The notes under the pieces were generated by a model, which was given only the letters and a program-made list of their open reading frames with translations, was not told where the DNA came from and did no database searches. Of a stretch of DNA of 64,000 nucleotides, positions 53,739 through 61,937 are shown piece by piece. Source of the DNA: Paenibacillus_S vulneris (GTDB taxonomy: Bacteria > Bacillota > Bacilli > Paenibacillales > NBRC-103111); contig NZ_BAABJG010000014.1 in the NCBI RefSeq assembly GCF_039543185.1, forward strand, positions 271,303 to 335,302. The letters are read 5' to 3'. Made by a program: the position numbers and the translations under genes. Each line of letters opens with the position of its first letter. The first letter of the stretch is position 1.

Positions 53739-54002
53739 ATGAAATATATCAACGCTAATGTTATTCTCCCGAAAGAATTAGTTGAACAGTTGCAAAATTT
53801 TGTACAAGGTGAGTACATCTACATTCCAGCAATAAAAGATCAGCATAAAAATTGGGGAGAATTATCCGGTTATCGAGATGAGATTGATAGGCGAAATAGT
53901 GAAATAATACTAGAATATGCATCAGGCACTTCGATTCAAGAACTTGCAGAATCTTACTGCCTTTCTGTTTATGCTATCAGAAAAATAATTTATAACCAAT
54001 AA
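53739..54002 (+). CDS. CD3324-family small HTH protein
   Basis: This is an 87-residue protein of the CD3324 family as I recall it (Mor-activator-like HTH). It opens MKYINANVILPKELVEQLQN, has the conserved QGEYIYIP segment and WGE.SGYRDEIDRRN, and ends in a helix-turn-helix (TSIQELAESYCLSVYAIRKI). AAGGAGTGAG precedes the ATG. It lies downstream of the attenuator and upstream of the L4 paralogue on the same strand, so it could be the regulator of this island. It also occurs as a lone gene in many Firmicutes, so the link is inference. Confidence 0.8.
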   Translation: MKYINANVILPKELVEQLQNFVQGEYIYIPAIKDQHKNWGELSGYRDEIDRRNSEIILEYASGTSIQELAESYCLSVYAIRKIIYNQ

Positions 54003-54047
54003 CCTTACGCAGGCCATCCTTTCTGTTAATTGTATATGCAGGCTCTT

Positions 54048-54090
54048 GCCATCGACATGCCCATACCATAGGGCTGCGGTGGCTTTTTTT
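54048..54090 (+). terminator. Terminator (possible second attenuator) before the L4 paralogue
   Basis: GCCATCG (54048-54054) pairs with CGGTGGC (54077-54083) and GCCC with GGGC inside it, followed by seven T. It lies 46 bases past the CD3324 gene and about 300 bases before L4. The upstream sequence GGCCATC (54012-54018) repeats the 5' arm and could compete for the 3' arm, so it may be conditional. Confidence 0.75.
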
Positions 54091-54276
54091 GCTTTATCAA
54101 CGAATATCCACCCCCTTAGACTCTGATAATGGACGAAAATGCTTCTAATCTGACAAGTGATACCAAACAACACAGAACCATTTTGTATATAGTTTAAGTG
54201 ATTCCTATCTGCTACCTTTATAACTAAGGGTTCTTCTATAAGGTTGTAAAACATAGGACAAACGGAGGTTTCAGTA

Positions 54277-54375
54277 ATGGATGCTATTGTAAATATACTA
54301 AGAACACCAATCCAACAAGCTTCTAATAAAATGAAGTTTTACTGTGATGTAGGTACCTATATCATGGAAGTTTAG
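54277..54375 (+). CDS. Leader ORF (32 aa) upstream of the L4 paralogue
   Basis: ACGGAGG lies 7-8 bases before an ATG that opens a 32-codon frame (MDAIVNILRTPIQQASNKMK, then FYCDVGTYIMEV). It stops 18 bases before the L4 start. The near-palindrome TGATGTAGGTACCTATATCA (54345-54364) overlaps its 3' end, just ahead of the L4 ribosome site. This arrangement suits translational coupling or leader-peptide control of L4. I know no such peptide; a small functional protein is possible. Confidence 0.55.
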   Translation: MDAIVNILRTPIQQASNKMKFYCDVGTYIMEV

Positions 54376-54393
54376 GATCTGGAGGAGAGAGTA

Positions 54394-55017
54394 TTGTTGA
54401 ATGTCACCATTTTTAATATGGAAGGTATTGCTGTTGGCGAAATGGAGCTTGAAGAATCCATTTTCGGTATTATTCCCAACGAATCGGTTATGCATGATGC
54501 AGTTATAAACTATCTGGCAAATAAACGCAGTGGAACACAGTCTGCTTTAACACGCGGGGAAGTTAGAGGCGGCGGGAGAAAACCATATAAGCAGAATAAA
54601 ATTGATAAATCTAGAGCGGGTTCGATTCGCATGCCACATTGGCGTGGCGGAGGAGTTGTGTTTGCTCCTAAACCTCGTGACTACAGCTACAAACTCAATA
54701 AAAAGGTTAAGCGGCTTGCTATAAAATCTGCATTGTCTAGCAAAGTACAGAACAAAGAATTCATTGTCATCGACGAGATCAAGTTAGAAAATTACAGGAC
54801 TAAGAGTATAGTAGCTATGCTTAAAGCTTTTGGGGCAGCTAGAAAGGTGCTGATTGTTACACCATCGTTAGATAACTTTGTTTTTAAAAGCGCTAGTAAT
54901 ATACCTGGTGTAGAAACCGCTGTAGCTGATTCCATAAATGTATACAATGTTCTGAATTGCGATCAATTCATAATCTCTAAAGAAGCAGTCACAATGATAA
55001 CGGAAATGTACTCGTAA
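54394..55017 (+). CDS. Stand-alone ribosomal protein L4 paralogue with altered tunnel loop
   Basis: This 207-residue protein is a full-length L4 homologue (large-subunit protein uL4): FGIIPNESV, VRGGGRKP, AGSIRMPHWRGGGVVFAPKPR, DYSYKLNKKVKRLAIKSALS and NIPGVE all match L4. It lies outside any S10-type operon, with no rplC or rplW beside it. In the loop that reaches the peptide exit tunnel, the near-universal KGTGRA is NKIDKS (residues 68-73, bases 54595-54612), with no change in length. Macrolide-resistance mutations of ordinary L4 map to this loop. The start is TTG at 54394, preceded by GGAGGAGAGAG. The gene is more AT-rich than the flanking chromosome. I infer a conditional replacement for L4 that alters drug binding or nascent-chain passage. 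A terminator follows. Confidence 0.9.
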   Translation: MLNVTIFNMEGIAVGEMELEESIFGIIPNESVMHDAVINYLANKRSGTQSALTRGEVRGGGRKPYKQNKIDKSRAGSIRMPHWRGGGVVFAPKPRDYSYKLNKKVKRLAIKSALSSKVQNKEFIVIDEIKLENYRTKSIVAMLKAFGAARKVLIVTPSLDNFVFKSASNIPGVETAVADSINVYNVLNCDQFIISKEAVTMITEMYS

Positions 55018-55055
55018 TGAAGGAATGTTTTTCCCTACCCCATCGGGAATGAGAT

Positions 55056-55095
55056 ACAAGCCATGCACCGTAATCAATACGGGAGTATGGCTTGT
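55056..55095 (+). terminator. Terminator of L4 paralogue gene
   Basis: ACAAGCCAT pairs with ATGGCTTGT and an inner CCGT with ACGG; CTTTG follows. It lies 39 bases after the L4 stop. Confidence 0.75.
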
Positions 55096-55183
55096 CTTTG
55101 TTCGTCCGCTTATTTCCCACCGGACGATGGGATGGAGCAAGAGGCGCTAGAGATCTCTGTCGGTTTCCTCACAGTTGCCGTTC

Positions 55184-56959
55184 CTAAAGCTTGAACTGCT
55201 TTACGTGCAGAAGCATTTCTTCGGATATGCGGCTCATCGAGTCCGCCGATGCATAGATTTCTTCCATGGCTGCGAGCTGTCCGGCCGTGGCGGTAGAAAT
55301 TGTCTGTGCCAGATCGTTGGACCGAACGGCCATGTGATCGATCTCCTGCAGGGAAGCATTGAACTCCTGGGAGCTTGCGGATATTTGCTCGGCCGCAGTA
55401 GAAGTTTCTTGTACGTGATACACGGCGCTGCGTGTTGCCACCAGAATTCTTTGGAATGCCTCCCCCGAAAGCCGAATGGAATCAACGCCAGCCTGCACCT
55501 CCTGCTCGCCTTGGTCCATAGCAGTGGCGGCTTTATTAATATCTGCGAGAATTGCTTGAATCAGCTCAGCGACCTCCATTGCGGACGTCCTGGAGCGCTC
55601 CGCCAGCTTTCTGATCTCATTTGCAACAACGGTAAATCCTTTGCCCTCCTCTCCAGCCCGTGCAGCCTCGATCGCTGCATTCAACGCGAGCAGATTGGTT
55701 TGCGACGAAATGGTCGTCATTGCATTAATGATCTCACCGATCTGATGCGACCGCTTATTCAGCTGTTTGACGATCAGTGAGAGGTCTCCCACCGTTGTGG
55801 ATACGGCAAGCATTTGCTCCACAGACTGTGTGATCAGCCTGTTTCCATGTTCGGCATGATTCAAGGTAACCTGCGAAGCCTCAAAGGCTGTCGATGAGGT
55901 GGATGCGATTCGCTGTGCGCTGGCTGAGAGCTCCTCCATGGCGTAGGTGCTCTCCTGCAGGCTTCCTTTTTGCGTTTCATTGCTCAAGGCCACTTCTTGT
56001 GCGGATATGGAGATTTGGTCTGTAGCCGATACCGTCTCCCCAAAAATGGCGGACAAGTTGCGGGAGGTTGATGAGAGGGCATCAGCATGAGATAGCAGCC
56101 CCTGCGTCATCTCCCTAAGTCGGCTGTGCATGGTCTGAAAGGAGGCGTACAAGTCACCAATTTCATCCCGGCTATGTATGGCAATCGCTTCTTGTGATAA
56201 GTCGCCTGCAGCGACCAGTTTAGCCTGCTGCGTCAACTGAACAAGCGGCCTGGTAAGACGAATTGCAAGCAGGACAACGATAAACCCGCCGACAGCAACA
56301 CAGCCCAGCAGCGAATACACTGTGCCCTGCACAATATGTTGCTGCCCTGCGTTGTAATCCTTGATATAGGAGCCGGCAACGATCGTCCATCCCCAGTTTG
56401 GTTCTCTTAACGAATAGGCAATTTTCATAGCGTCTGTTTCCGAGTCTGGCAGCGGCCATCTGTATACGGTAACTCCGCCGCCCGACTGCTGCCCCTTCTG
56501 GAGCATATCCCGGATATGATAAAAGCCGTCACTTGTCTGCTTGTCCCAAAAGCTCTCCCCTTCTTGTGTAGGGTGGGCAACCAGATCACCCTGGTCGTTC
56601 AGAACAAAAAAATACCCATGCTCGCCAATATCTATATTTGTATTGATTGTTCGTGTACCGTCCGGCTGCTTTGGCCCGAGAAGCAGCTGCTTCATCTTCT
56701 CCTGCGCCTCTTCCTTGCTTAATGCGCCTTTCTTGGTAGCATCCTCGAACGAAACGATAAGCTCTGCAGCCATATGAACCGTGTTTCGAAGATTGGTCTC
56801 CATCTGTAGGTCGCTTTCACGGGCTGAAACCCAGATGCTGATGCTTCCTATTAGCAATGCCGGAATGATCAGGATTGCGAATGAGATGACCAGCAATTTA
56901 TTCCGGATGGTGAACCGCCATTGTCTTGTATTTGGTTTTATCTTTGTTTTTGTTTTCAT
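55184..56959 (-). CDS. Methyl-accepting chemotaxis protein with Cache sensor
   Basis: This 591-residue chemoreceptor has a transmembrane segment at about 20-45, an extracellular single-Cache domain (48-215; GEHGYFFVLNDQGDLVAHP and WGWTIVAGSYI), a second transmembrane segment (about 218-238), HAMP (240-292) and a long cytoplasmic coiled-coil signalling domain whose tip reads EAARAGEEGKGFTVVANEIR. The chain has no C-terminal tethering pentapeptide. It should feed CheA/CheW and bind a small organic acid or similar. It is monocistronic. The start MKTKTKIKPNTRQW is followed by the first membrane helix. Confidence 0.93.
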   Translation of the reverse strand: MKTKTKIKPNTRQWRFTIRNKLLVISFAILIIPALLIGSISIWVSARESDLQMETNLRNTVHMAAELIVSFEDATKKGALSKEEAQEKMKQLLLGPKQPDGTRTINTNIDIGEHGYFFVLNDQGDLVAHPTQEGESFWDKQTSDGFYHIRDMLQKGQQSGGGVTVYRWPLPDSETDAMKIAYSLREPNWGWTIVAGSYIKDYNAGQQHIVQGTVYSLLGCVAVGGFIVVLLAIRLTRPLVQLTQQAKLVAAGDLSQEAIAIHSRDEIGDLYASFQTMHSRLREMTQGLLSHADALSSTSRNLSAIFGETVSATDQISISAQEVALSNETQKGSLQESTYAMEELSASAQRIASTSSTAFEASQVTLNHAEHGNRLITQSVEQMLAVSTTVGDLSLIVKQLNKRSHQIGEIINAMTTISSQTNLLALNAAIEAARAGEEGKGFTVVANEIRKLAERSRTSAMEVAELIQAILADINKAATAMDQGEQEVQAGVDSIRLSGEAFQRILVATRSAVYHVQETSTAAEQISASSQEFNASLQEIDHMAVRSNDLAQTISTATAGQLAAMEEIYASADSMSRISEEMLLHVKQFKL

Positions 56960-57042
56960 GATTATCCCCCTGTATAGCTCGTTATAGACCCTGCCCCAAA
57001 TGCAGAATATCGTGTTCCAGATGAAATCGGATGATCAAAAAC

Positions 57043-57070
57043 AGCAGTTCAAAGTACCCTTTGAACTGCT
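57043..57070 (-). terminator. Terminator of the MsrAB-DinB unit
   Basis: AGCAGTTCAAAG and CTTTGAACTGCT form a perfect 12-bp stem with a 4-base loop, followed by GTTTTTG on the minus strand, 22 bases past the DinB stop. Confidence 0.88.
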
Positions 57071-57092
57071 GTCATGGAGCCGAATCGGAAGA

Positions 57093-57554
57093 TTATTTCA
57101 ACGTCTTCAGCATAGCTGAAACAAAGCCGATATGATCGGTTACATGCAGTACCGTGGAGACAATCAGTTCGCCAAACGTCTCGGCCTTCAAAAAGTTTTC
57201 TTTTACCGGCATGTCCAGCTTGCTCTCCAGCAACTCCCGAATTTCATCCGGCTGCCTCCTCAATTGGTCAATCAGCACATCCCATGCAGGCGGTTCGCTC
57301 TGCCAGTCTGCGGGCTTCGTTCCGTAGGCGAAAAAATCCTGGTAATTTGCAGGAAGCTTCTTATTCAGTGCGAATTCCGAAAGGCCGAATACATGGAACT
57401 CTGTCACAGTAAGCACATGACCTATATGCCAATGAATGCTGTTCTTGAAGCCTTCCGGCATTAGATTACGTTTGTCCTCCGGACATTGGGCAGCCAGCTC
57501 TACCAATTGATGGTGACGATTCTTCAAAATGTCGAAAATAAAATCTATTCTCAT
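57093..57554 (-). CDS. DinB-family protein
   Basis: This 153-residue four-helix-bundle protein of the DinB/YfiT superfamily opens MRIDFIFDILKNRHHQLVEL. It carries the helix with HWHIGHVLTVTEFHVFG and a late HVTDHIGFV, the spaced histidines that bind a metal in the family. Open sequence extends upstream to 57668 but overlaps the MsrAB end, and AGGAGG lies 8 bases before the ATG at 57554, so I start there. DinB-like proteins are often bacillithiol- or mycothiol-linked transferases. It follows msrAB closely, which suggests a role in thiol or oxidative stress. Confidence 0.85.
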   Translation of the reverse strand: MRIDFIFDILKNRHHQLVELAAQCPEDKRNLMPEGFKNSIHWHIGHVLTVTEFHVFGLSEFALNKKLPANYQDFFAYGTKPADWQSEPPAWDVLIDQLRRQPDEIRELLESKLDMPVKENFLKAETFGELIVSTVLHVTDHIGFVSAMLKTLK

Positions 57555-57612
57555 GCTCCATACCTCCTCATAATGGTTAACCTGAGATGTGGTCATCCAC
57601 ATCTGCCAAGCA

Positions 57613-58755
57613 TTACTGCTCTTCGAATTGTGCGGTATAAATGCCGTAGTCTTTGGCCGCAAGCTCATCCTTCGGAATGAACTTCAAAGCTGCCGAGTTG
57701 ATGCAATATCTAAGCCCTGTTGGCTCAGGACCATCCTTAAATAGATCGCCAAGGAAGGAATCAGCATCCAGGCTTCTGACCTGGGTAACCTTCGAGAACA
57801 AGCCGCCTTTTTCTTTCAGCACAACATGTTCCTTGTCTAACGGCTGTGTAAAGCTGGGCCAGCCTGTTCCGGCATCGAATTTGTCTTTAGAGCTGAATAG
57901 CGGCTCACCCGAAACAATATCCACGTATATGCCTTCCTGCCGGTTATCCCAATATTCATTCTCGAACGGCAGCTCATCTACGTCATTCTGAGTCACAGCG
58001 TATTGAATCGGAGTCAATGCTGCTAGCCTTTCCGCTTTGTTGAAATTCTTCTTGTCACCCGCTTGAGCAGCAACCGCTACTGTATGGTCTGTTCCCCAGG
58101 TACGGTTCAAAAAGGCGTCCCGCCCCGAAACAAACTGGGTAAGCTTATAGCGGATCGGATTTTTTTTGTAGTAGTCCTGATGCTCTTCCTCTGCCATGTA
58201 GAATTTAGTTGCAGCTGCAATCTCGGTTACAATCGGCTTGTCGAATTTTCCGGAGGCAGCAAGTGCATCTCTGGAAGCTTTAGCGTCGGCTTCTTGCTCT
58301 TTGCTGTTGTAGAACACAGCCGTGTGATACTGTGGGCCGAGGTTGTCAAACTGGCCGTCTGCATTTGTAGGGTCAATGCTGCGCCAGAATACCTGGAGCA
58401 GCTCGTCATACGAAATCTGGCTCGGATTATAATGGATTTCCACAGATTCGAGATGCCCGGTGCCTCCTGAGGATACTTCGTTATAGGTCGGATTCTGGGT
58501 ATGACCTCCGGTATAACCTGCCGACACGCTCAGGACGCCTTTGAGATTCTCAAAGTACGGCTCGAATTGCCAGAAGCATCCTCCTGCGAAAACAGCAGTT
58601 TCATATTTCGCTGCAGAACCAGCGTGAGCAATATTCACGGGTTTATGTCCCTCCATCATCGTTGTGGATTTGATAGGCGCATTGTAGAAGGAATAGGCCA
58701 TGACGACGGTAAAAGCAATGGGCAATATGAAATATCGAGGTTTTTTGAACTTCAT
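57613..58755 (-). CDS. msrAB: Membrane-anchored methionine sulfoxide reductase MsrA-MsrB fusion
   Basis: This 380-residue bifunctional enzyme repairs oxidised methionine. A single N-terminal membrane anchor or uncleaved signal (about 8-24) suggests it faces outwards. The MsrA domain (about 50-205) has catalytic Cys60 in GGCFW and the GYTGGHTQNPTY motif. The MsrB domain (about 240-370) has GTGWPSF and catalytic Cys351 in RYCINSAAL; the first-half zinc cysteines are absent. I start at the ATG at 58755 and not at 58761, because AGGAGG lies 9 bases before the former and only 3 before the latter. It is probably co-transcribed with the DinB gene. Confidence 0.92.
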   Translation of the reverse strand: MKFKKPRYFILPIAFTVVMAYSFYNAPIKSTTMMEGHKPVNIAHAGSAAKYETAVFAGGCFWQFEPYFENLKGVLSVSAGYTGGHTQNPTYNEVSSGGTGHLESVEIHYNPSQISYDELLQVFWRSIDPTNADGQFDNLGPQYHTAVFYNSKEQEADAKASRDALAASGKFDKPIVTEIAAATKFYMAEEEHQDYYKKNPIRYKLTQFVSGRDAFLNRTWGTDHTVAVAAQAGDKKNFNKAERLAALTPIQYAVTQNDVDELPFENEYWDNRQEGIYVDIVSGEPLFSSKDKFDAGTGWPSFTQPLDKEHVVLKEKGGLFSKVTQVRSLDADSFLGDLFKDGPEPTGLRYCINSAALKFIPKDELAAKDYGIYTAQFEEQ

Positions 58756-58888
58756 TTCCATCCACCTCCTTATGGTTTAGGGGTTTGATACAAGAACCGC
58801 TTTGAATCGTTTCTGGTGCAGCTCTACTCTGTTTTGGATCAGGGGTCATCTTCCCTCGCTTTTCTTAATCTGAATTTTAACAAGAAAA

Positions 58889-58911
58889 AACCCGCAGCAA
58901 ATGTGCGGGTT
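58889..58911 (-). terminator. Terminator of the NarL-type two-component operon
   Basis: AACCCGCA and TGCGGGTT form a perfect 8-bp stem with a 7-base loop, followed by TTTTCTTG on the minus strand. Confidence 0.8.
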
Positions 58912-58997
58912 GTCATGAATTTTATGCATTCAAAATCGTTTTCTTAGCGATCTGACAGGAGGATTTTCATGCCCCTGCCAAAAGTCATGCTATCCGG

Positions 58998-59660
58998 TTA
59001 CTTAAAGTGACGGACAGAAAATACCGCCGCCTGCGTTCGGTCGCGCAGCCCGAGCTTGGCCATCAGGCTAGATACGTGGTTCTTGACCGTCCCTTCCGAA
59101 ATAAACAGCTGGTTGGCCATTTCTTTATTATTCAGGCCCTGACCCAATAAAGCCAGAATTTCCTTCTCCCGATCAGTCAGACTTCCCAGCAGTCCATCGT
59201 CATTCGCATTCAGCAGTGGGGGCTGCACGGACGGGACAGCCTGCATTTTCTTTAATTCCTTCAGCAGCATGGCCGTAATATCAGGCTGAAGGACCGTTCC
59301 TCCATTGTATACCGTTTGAATGGCGCTGACGATAGCCTCGGAGGGCATGTCCTTCAGCAAATAGCCATGCACACCCTTCTCCAGTGCCTGCAGAATCAGC
59401 TCTGCGTCATCAAATGTGGTCAAAATCAATACTTTCGTTTTCGGGAAGTGCCTGAGAATTAGCTCAGCACCTTCTACGCCGTCCATGCCCGGCATACGAA
59501 TATCCATTAAAACGACTTCGGGCCGCAGTTCTGTTACTTTGGCATACGCATCCCGTCCGTCGATGGCTGTTCCAACCACTTCCATACCTGGCTCCAAATT
59601 GAGGATGGTCGCCAGACCCTCCCGCATGAGCCGCTGATCGTCAACTACCAGGAGTCTCAA
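58998..59660 (-). CDS. NarL/LuxR-family response regulator
   Basis: This 220-residue regulator has a receiver domain with Asp7-Asp8, phospho-acceptor Asp53 in VVLMDIRMPGMDG and Lys in YLLKDMP. The C-terminal LuxR HTH (about 152-215) is LTDREKEILALLGQGLNNKE followed by SEGTVKNHVSSLMAKLGLRD. No ATG lies at the homology start; I choose the TTG at 59660 (leading to RLLVVDDQ) with GGGGGTG about 8 bases upstream. This overlaps the kinase end by 20 bases and implies coupling. Its partner is the DesK/NarX-like kinase directly upstream. Confidence 0.92.
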   Translation of the reverse strand: MRLLVVDDQRLMREGLATILNLEPGMEVVGTAIDGRDAYAKVTELRPEVVLMDIRMPGMDGVEGAELILRHFPKTKVLILTTFDDAELILQALEKGVHGYLLKDMPSEAIVSAIQTVYNGGTVLQPDITAMLLKELKKMQAVPSVQPPLLNANDDGLLGSLTDREKEILALLGQGLNNKEMANQLFISEGTVKNHVSSLMAKLGLRDRTQAAVFSVRHFK

Positions 59661-60906
59661 GGAGTGGCACCCCCGTTTCTGTTTTAGGATAAGGAATGTT
59701 CGCTTGTACCACAAACTGCATAGGGTCAACTCTCCCAAAGGATACCCGGCCATTCCATTCCTTTACTCTCTCTTGCAAATTCAATAATCCGAAGCCCGGC
59801 TTGACTTCGTCTGGCACATCACCGTCATTGCTAATGCAAAGCGAGAAGCCTCCCTCCGAATAGATAATCCGGATAAGGGCATGCTCTGCATCGGCGTGCT
59901 TCTTGGCATTCGTGAGCGATTCCTGTACGATGCGGTATGCGGTAAGCTGAAGCTCACCCGGCAGCAGCACAGCGCTACCTTCGACCTCAAAGCGGGTCGC
60001 AACCTGCGCAATTTTCGTGAATTCCTCCGATAGCTTGTTCAGGCCTTCATGCAAAAACATCGGTTGGACCGGCTCGTCCCTAACCATCCGGACGGCTAGG
60101 CGCACCTCCTGAAGAGCAGAACGTATCAAATCCTCACATTCCAAATAGACACTCTCGCTGCGTTTGGCATCTACCTGGCTTAGCTTCCGGGCGGCTTGCA
60201 TTTGCACAATCAGGCCCGTCAGCTTATGGCCGACCGTATCATGAATTTCGCGGGCAATCCGTACGCGCTCCCTGGAGGCTGCCCATTCTTCCGCCTTGAT
60301 TGCATACACCTGAAGACGCTCATGGGACTCCATCAACTGCTCGTATAACATCAGCGTATCCTTGCGCGCCTTATGATAGAAATGAATCAGTGTGCTGACA
60401 ATGCCAGCGAATATAATGAATGAGCAGGTAATGAAGTAGCTCATACCGTCAAATTGCTTATATAAATACCAATCCACACTGCCCATTGTCACAAGGTAGA
60501 GGATCAGCAAAAAAATGCAAGTTATGATAAGCATGCGGAAACTGTTAAAAAACATGAGAATCGCCAATGCCGTAATCCCGACAAACAGCTGATTAGGAAA
60601 ATGTCCGCCGATAAATATATAGCCATATGTAGCGGATACCAGAAAATCCAGGATCAACAGGTGAAACAGCCATTTTTTCCGCTTCTCTGCCCTGGAGTAG
60701 AACAGGTTAACCAGTAGGAACACAGCAATCGAAAACACAAGAAAGCTGAACCGCCAAAAGGCCTCAATTGACGTCTCAAAATAAAAAATTCCGGAGACGA
60801 ACAGACCCAATATGAGCTTGAGCCCGAAAAAAAGTTTCCAGGATAGGGGGCCCCCTTTTATGAATTTCTCATCTTGAAGCAATGGCGCTTCCCTTCCCTT
60901 CATCAA
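59641..60906 (-). CDS. DesK/NarX-type membrane sensor histidine kinase
   Basis: This 421-residue kinase has about six membrane segments in residues 25-175 and no large external domain, so it probably senses the membrane, as DesK and LiaS-like kinases do. Then comes HisKA_3 with phospho-acceptor His222 in AREIHDTVGHKLTGL, and an ATPase domain with ESLTNAKKHADAEHA and GFGLLNLQERV. It is the first gene of the pair with the NarL-type regulator. The upstream gap to the SDR remnant is 121 bases. Confidence 0.92.
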   Translation of the reverse strand: MMKGREAPLLQDEKFIKGGPLSWKLFFGLKLILGLFVSGIFYFETSIEAFWRFSFLVFSIAVFLLVNLFYSRAEKRKKWLFHLLILDFLVSATYGYIFIGGHFPNQLFVGITALAILMFFNSFRMLIITCIFLLILYLVTMGSVDWYLYKQFDGMSYFITCSFIIFAGIVSTLIHFYHKARKDTLMLYEQLMESHERLQVYAIKAEEWAASRERVRIAREIHDTVGHKLTGLIVQMQAARKLSQVDAKRSESVYLECEDLIRSALQEVRLAVRMVRDEPVQPMFLHEGLNKLSEEFTKIAQVATRFEVEGSAVLLPGELQLTAYRIVQESLTNAKKHADAEHALIRIIYSEGGFSLCISNDGDVPDEVKPGFGLLNLQERVKEWNGRVSFGRVDPMQFVVQANIPYPKTETGVPLLETPGS

Positions 60907-61027
60907 GGTGTAATTTCGTTTTCATGGCTATTATAGCATATAATTTCTTCCATATGATGATTGCTATCATATATGCTCAACCCTATGTAGTATTCAACTA
61001 TCAAAGTAACGGTAGGTTTTACGACAA

Positions 61028-61423
61028 TTAAACATAAAAACAGCCTATCCATCTTGTCTGGAAAGGCTGTTGATTGAAAAACTTATAAGTGTGAGTCGCC
61101 TGTAAATAACGGATTAATTCATTTCCATCCCGCCTGATTTGATCACTAGCATAAAATAAAATTGCCTTTGCAATATCCTCAGGAGCAGCAATTTTGCCTA
61201 GCGGTGTATAAAACGCTGTCTGCTCTTTTTGTTCCGTAGGCATATCTTTCGTTGCATCTGTATCTACTATGTCAGGAGAAAGTGTGTTTGCCGTAATGTT
61301 GTAAGGTCCTAACTCATGTGCTAGATATCTTACAAAAGAATTAATAGCTCCTTTAGCGGTTCCATGTGAAATGAAGCCAGGAGTCACATGGTTAATAGCA
61401 ACTTTTCCATTCAGCATGGCCAT
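61028..61423 (-). pseudogene. Decayed short-chain dehydrogenase gene
   Basis: The frame begins MAMLNGKVAI, as in SDR enzymes, but jumps straight to GTAKGAINSFVRYLAHELGP. The Rossmann GxxxGxG motif and the core around the catalytic Ser are missing, and the usual Tyr of YxxxK is not present. The C-terminal SDR part (ITANTLSPDIVDT, PEDIAKAILFYASDQ) is intact until it runs into unrelated residues that read through the terminator hairpin (61039-61071). So it has an internal deletion and a changed end. A palindromic operator shared with the DoxX gene still precedes it at 61460. Confidence 0.8.
61039..61071 (-). terminator. Terminator inside the SDR remnant end
   Basis: AACAGCCT pairs with AGGCTGTT, and TTTTTATG follows on the minus strand. 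The remnant frame reads across it, which supports loss of the original stop codon. Confidence 0.75.
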
Positions 61424-61459
61424 CTACTCCTTCAGTATTGAAATGATTGCACTGCTTAC

Positions 61460-61471
61460 ATGCTATAGCAT
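61460..61471. promoter_or_regulatory. Palindromic operator, copy 1 (before SDR remnant)
   Basis: ATGCTATAGCAT is a perfect 12-bp palindrome 37 bases upstream of the SDR remnant start. The same motif lies before the DoxX gene and the DsbA-like remnant. It suits a MarR-family dimer. Confidence 0.75.
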
Positions 61472-61495
61472 ATTCTTGATTGACTTAGGACTTCC

Positions 61496-61924
61496 TTAAA
61501 CGAAAATATTCGGGAATAGCATTAGTGTAATTACAAGAAAATATAGTAGGCTTACAGCAACACTTAAGGAACGAATTTTACCCATGTTCTTATTGGTTAC
61601 AGATCGATCCGTATGATTTAATGCTCTGCGCATGGATTTGCCCATAATACCGCTCACCGCTGCGATGCCTAACAACAGAATAATCGCAAGCGCCCACCAA
61701 AGTGTAGGATAGTCAGCCTTACCCACAAGATAACCGCCAGTCAAAAAAGCAATAGCGAGAGCTGTTTGGCCCACTCGGTTCATTTTAAATAAGATGCCAA
61801 GCTGGCTGTGTTGTACTTTCTCATCCGGCTGTAATGAAATCTGTAACATTAAAAATGGAAGCAACAGATAGAAGCCCATGAGGACTGCACTTAGCACATG
61901 AAGATACAAAATGACCTGAGACAT
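61496..61924 (-). CDS. Predicted small membrane protein
   Basis: This is a 142-residue integral membrane protein with four hydrophobic helices (3-30, 48-66, 75-96, 118-139) and a basic loop GKSMRRALNHTDRSVTNKN before the last one. The open frame extends to 62002 but overlaps the DoxX gene; I start at the ATG at 61924. It lies 13 bases after the DoxX gene and is probably co-transcribed from the operator-controlled promoter. I recognise no family with certainty. Confidence 0.7.
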   Translation of the reverse strand: MSQVILYLHVLSAVLMGFYLLLPFLMLQISLQPDEKVQHSQLGILFKMNRVGQTALAIAFLTGGYLVGKADYPTLWWALAIILLLGIAAVSGIMGKSMRRALNHTDRSVTNKNMGKIRSLSVAVSLLYFLVITLMLFPNIFV

Positions 61925-61937
61925 ATGAAACCCCCAA

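Noticed and set aside
58964..59011. Possible micro-ORF with GGAGG on the plus strand (MPLPKVMLSGYLK)
   Set aside because: It overlaps the end of the response regulator gene antisense, has no promoter or downstream gene on that strand, and 13 codons can arise by chance.
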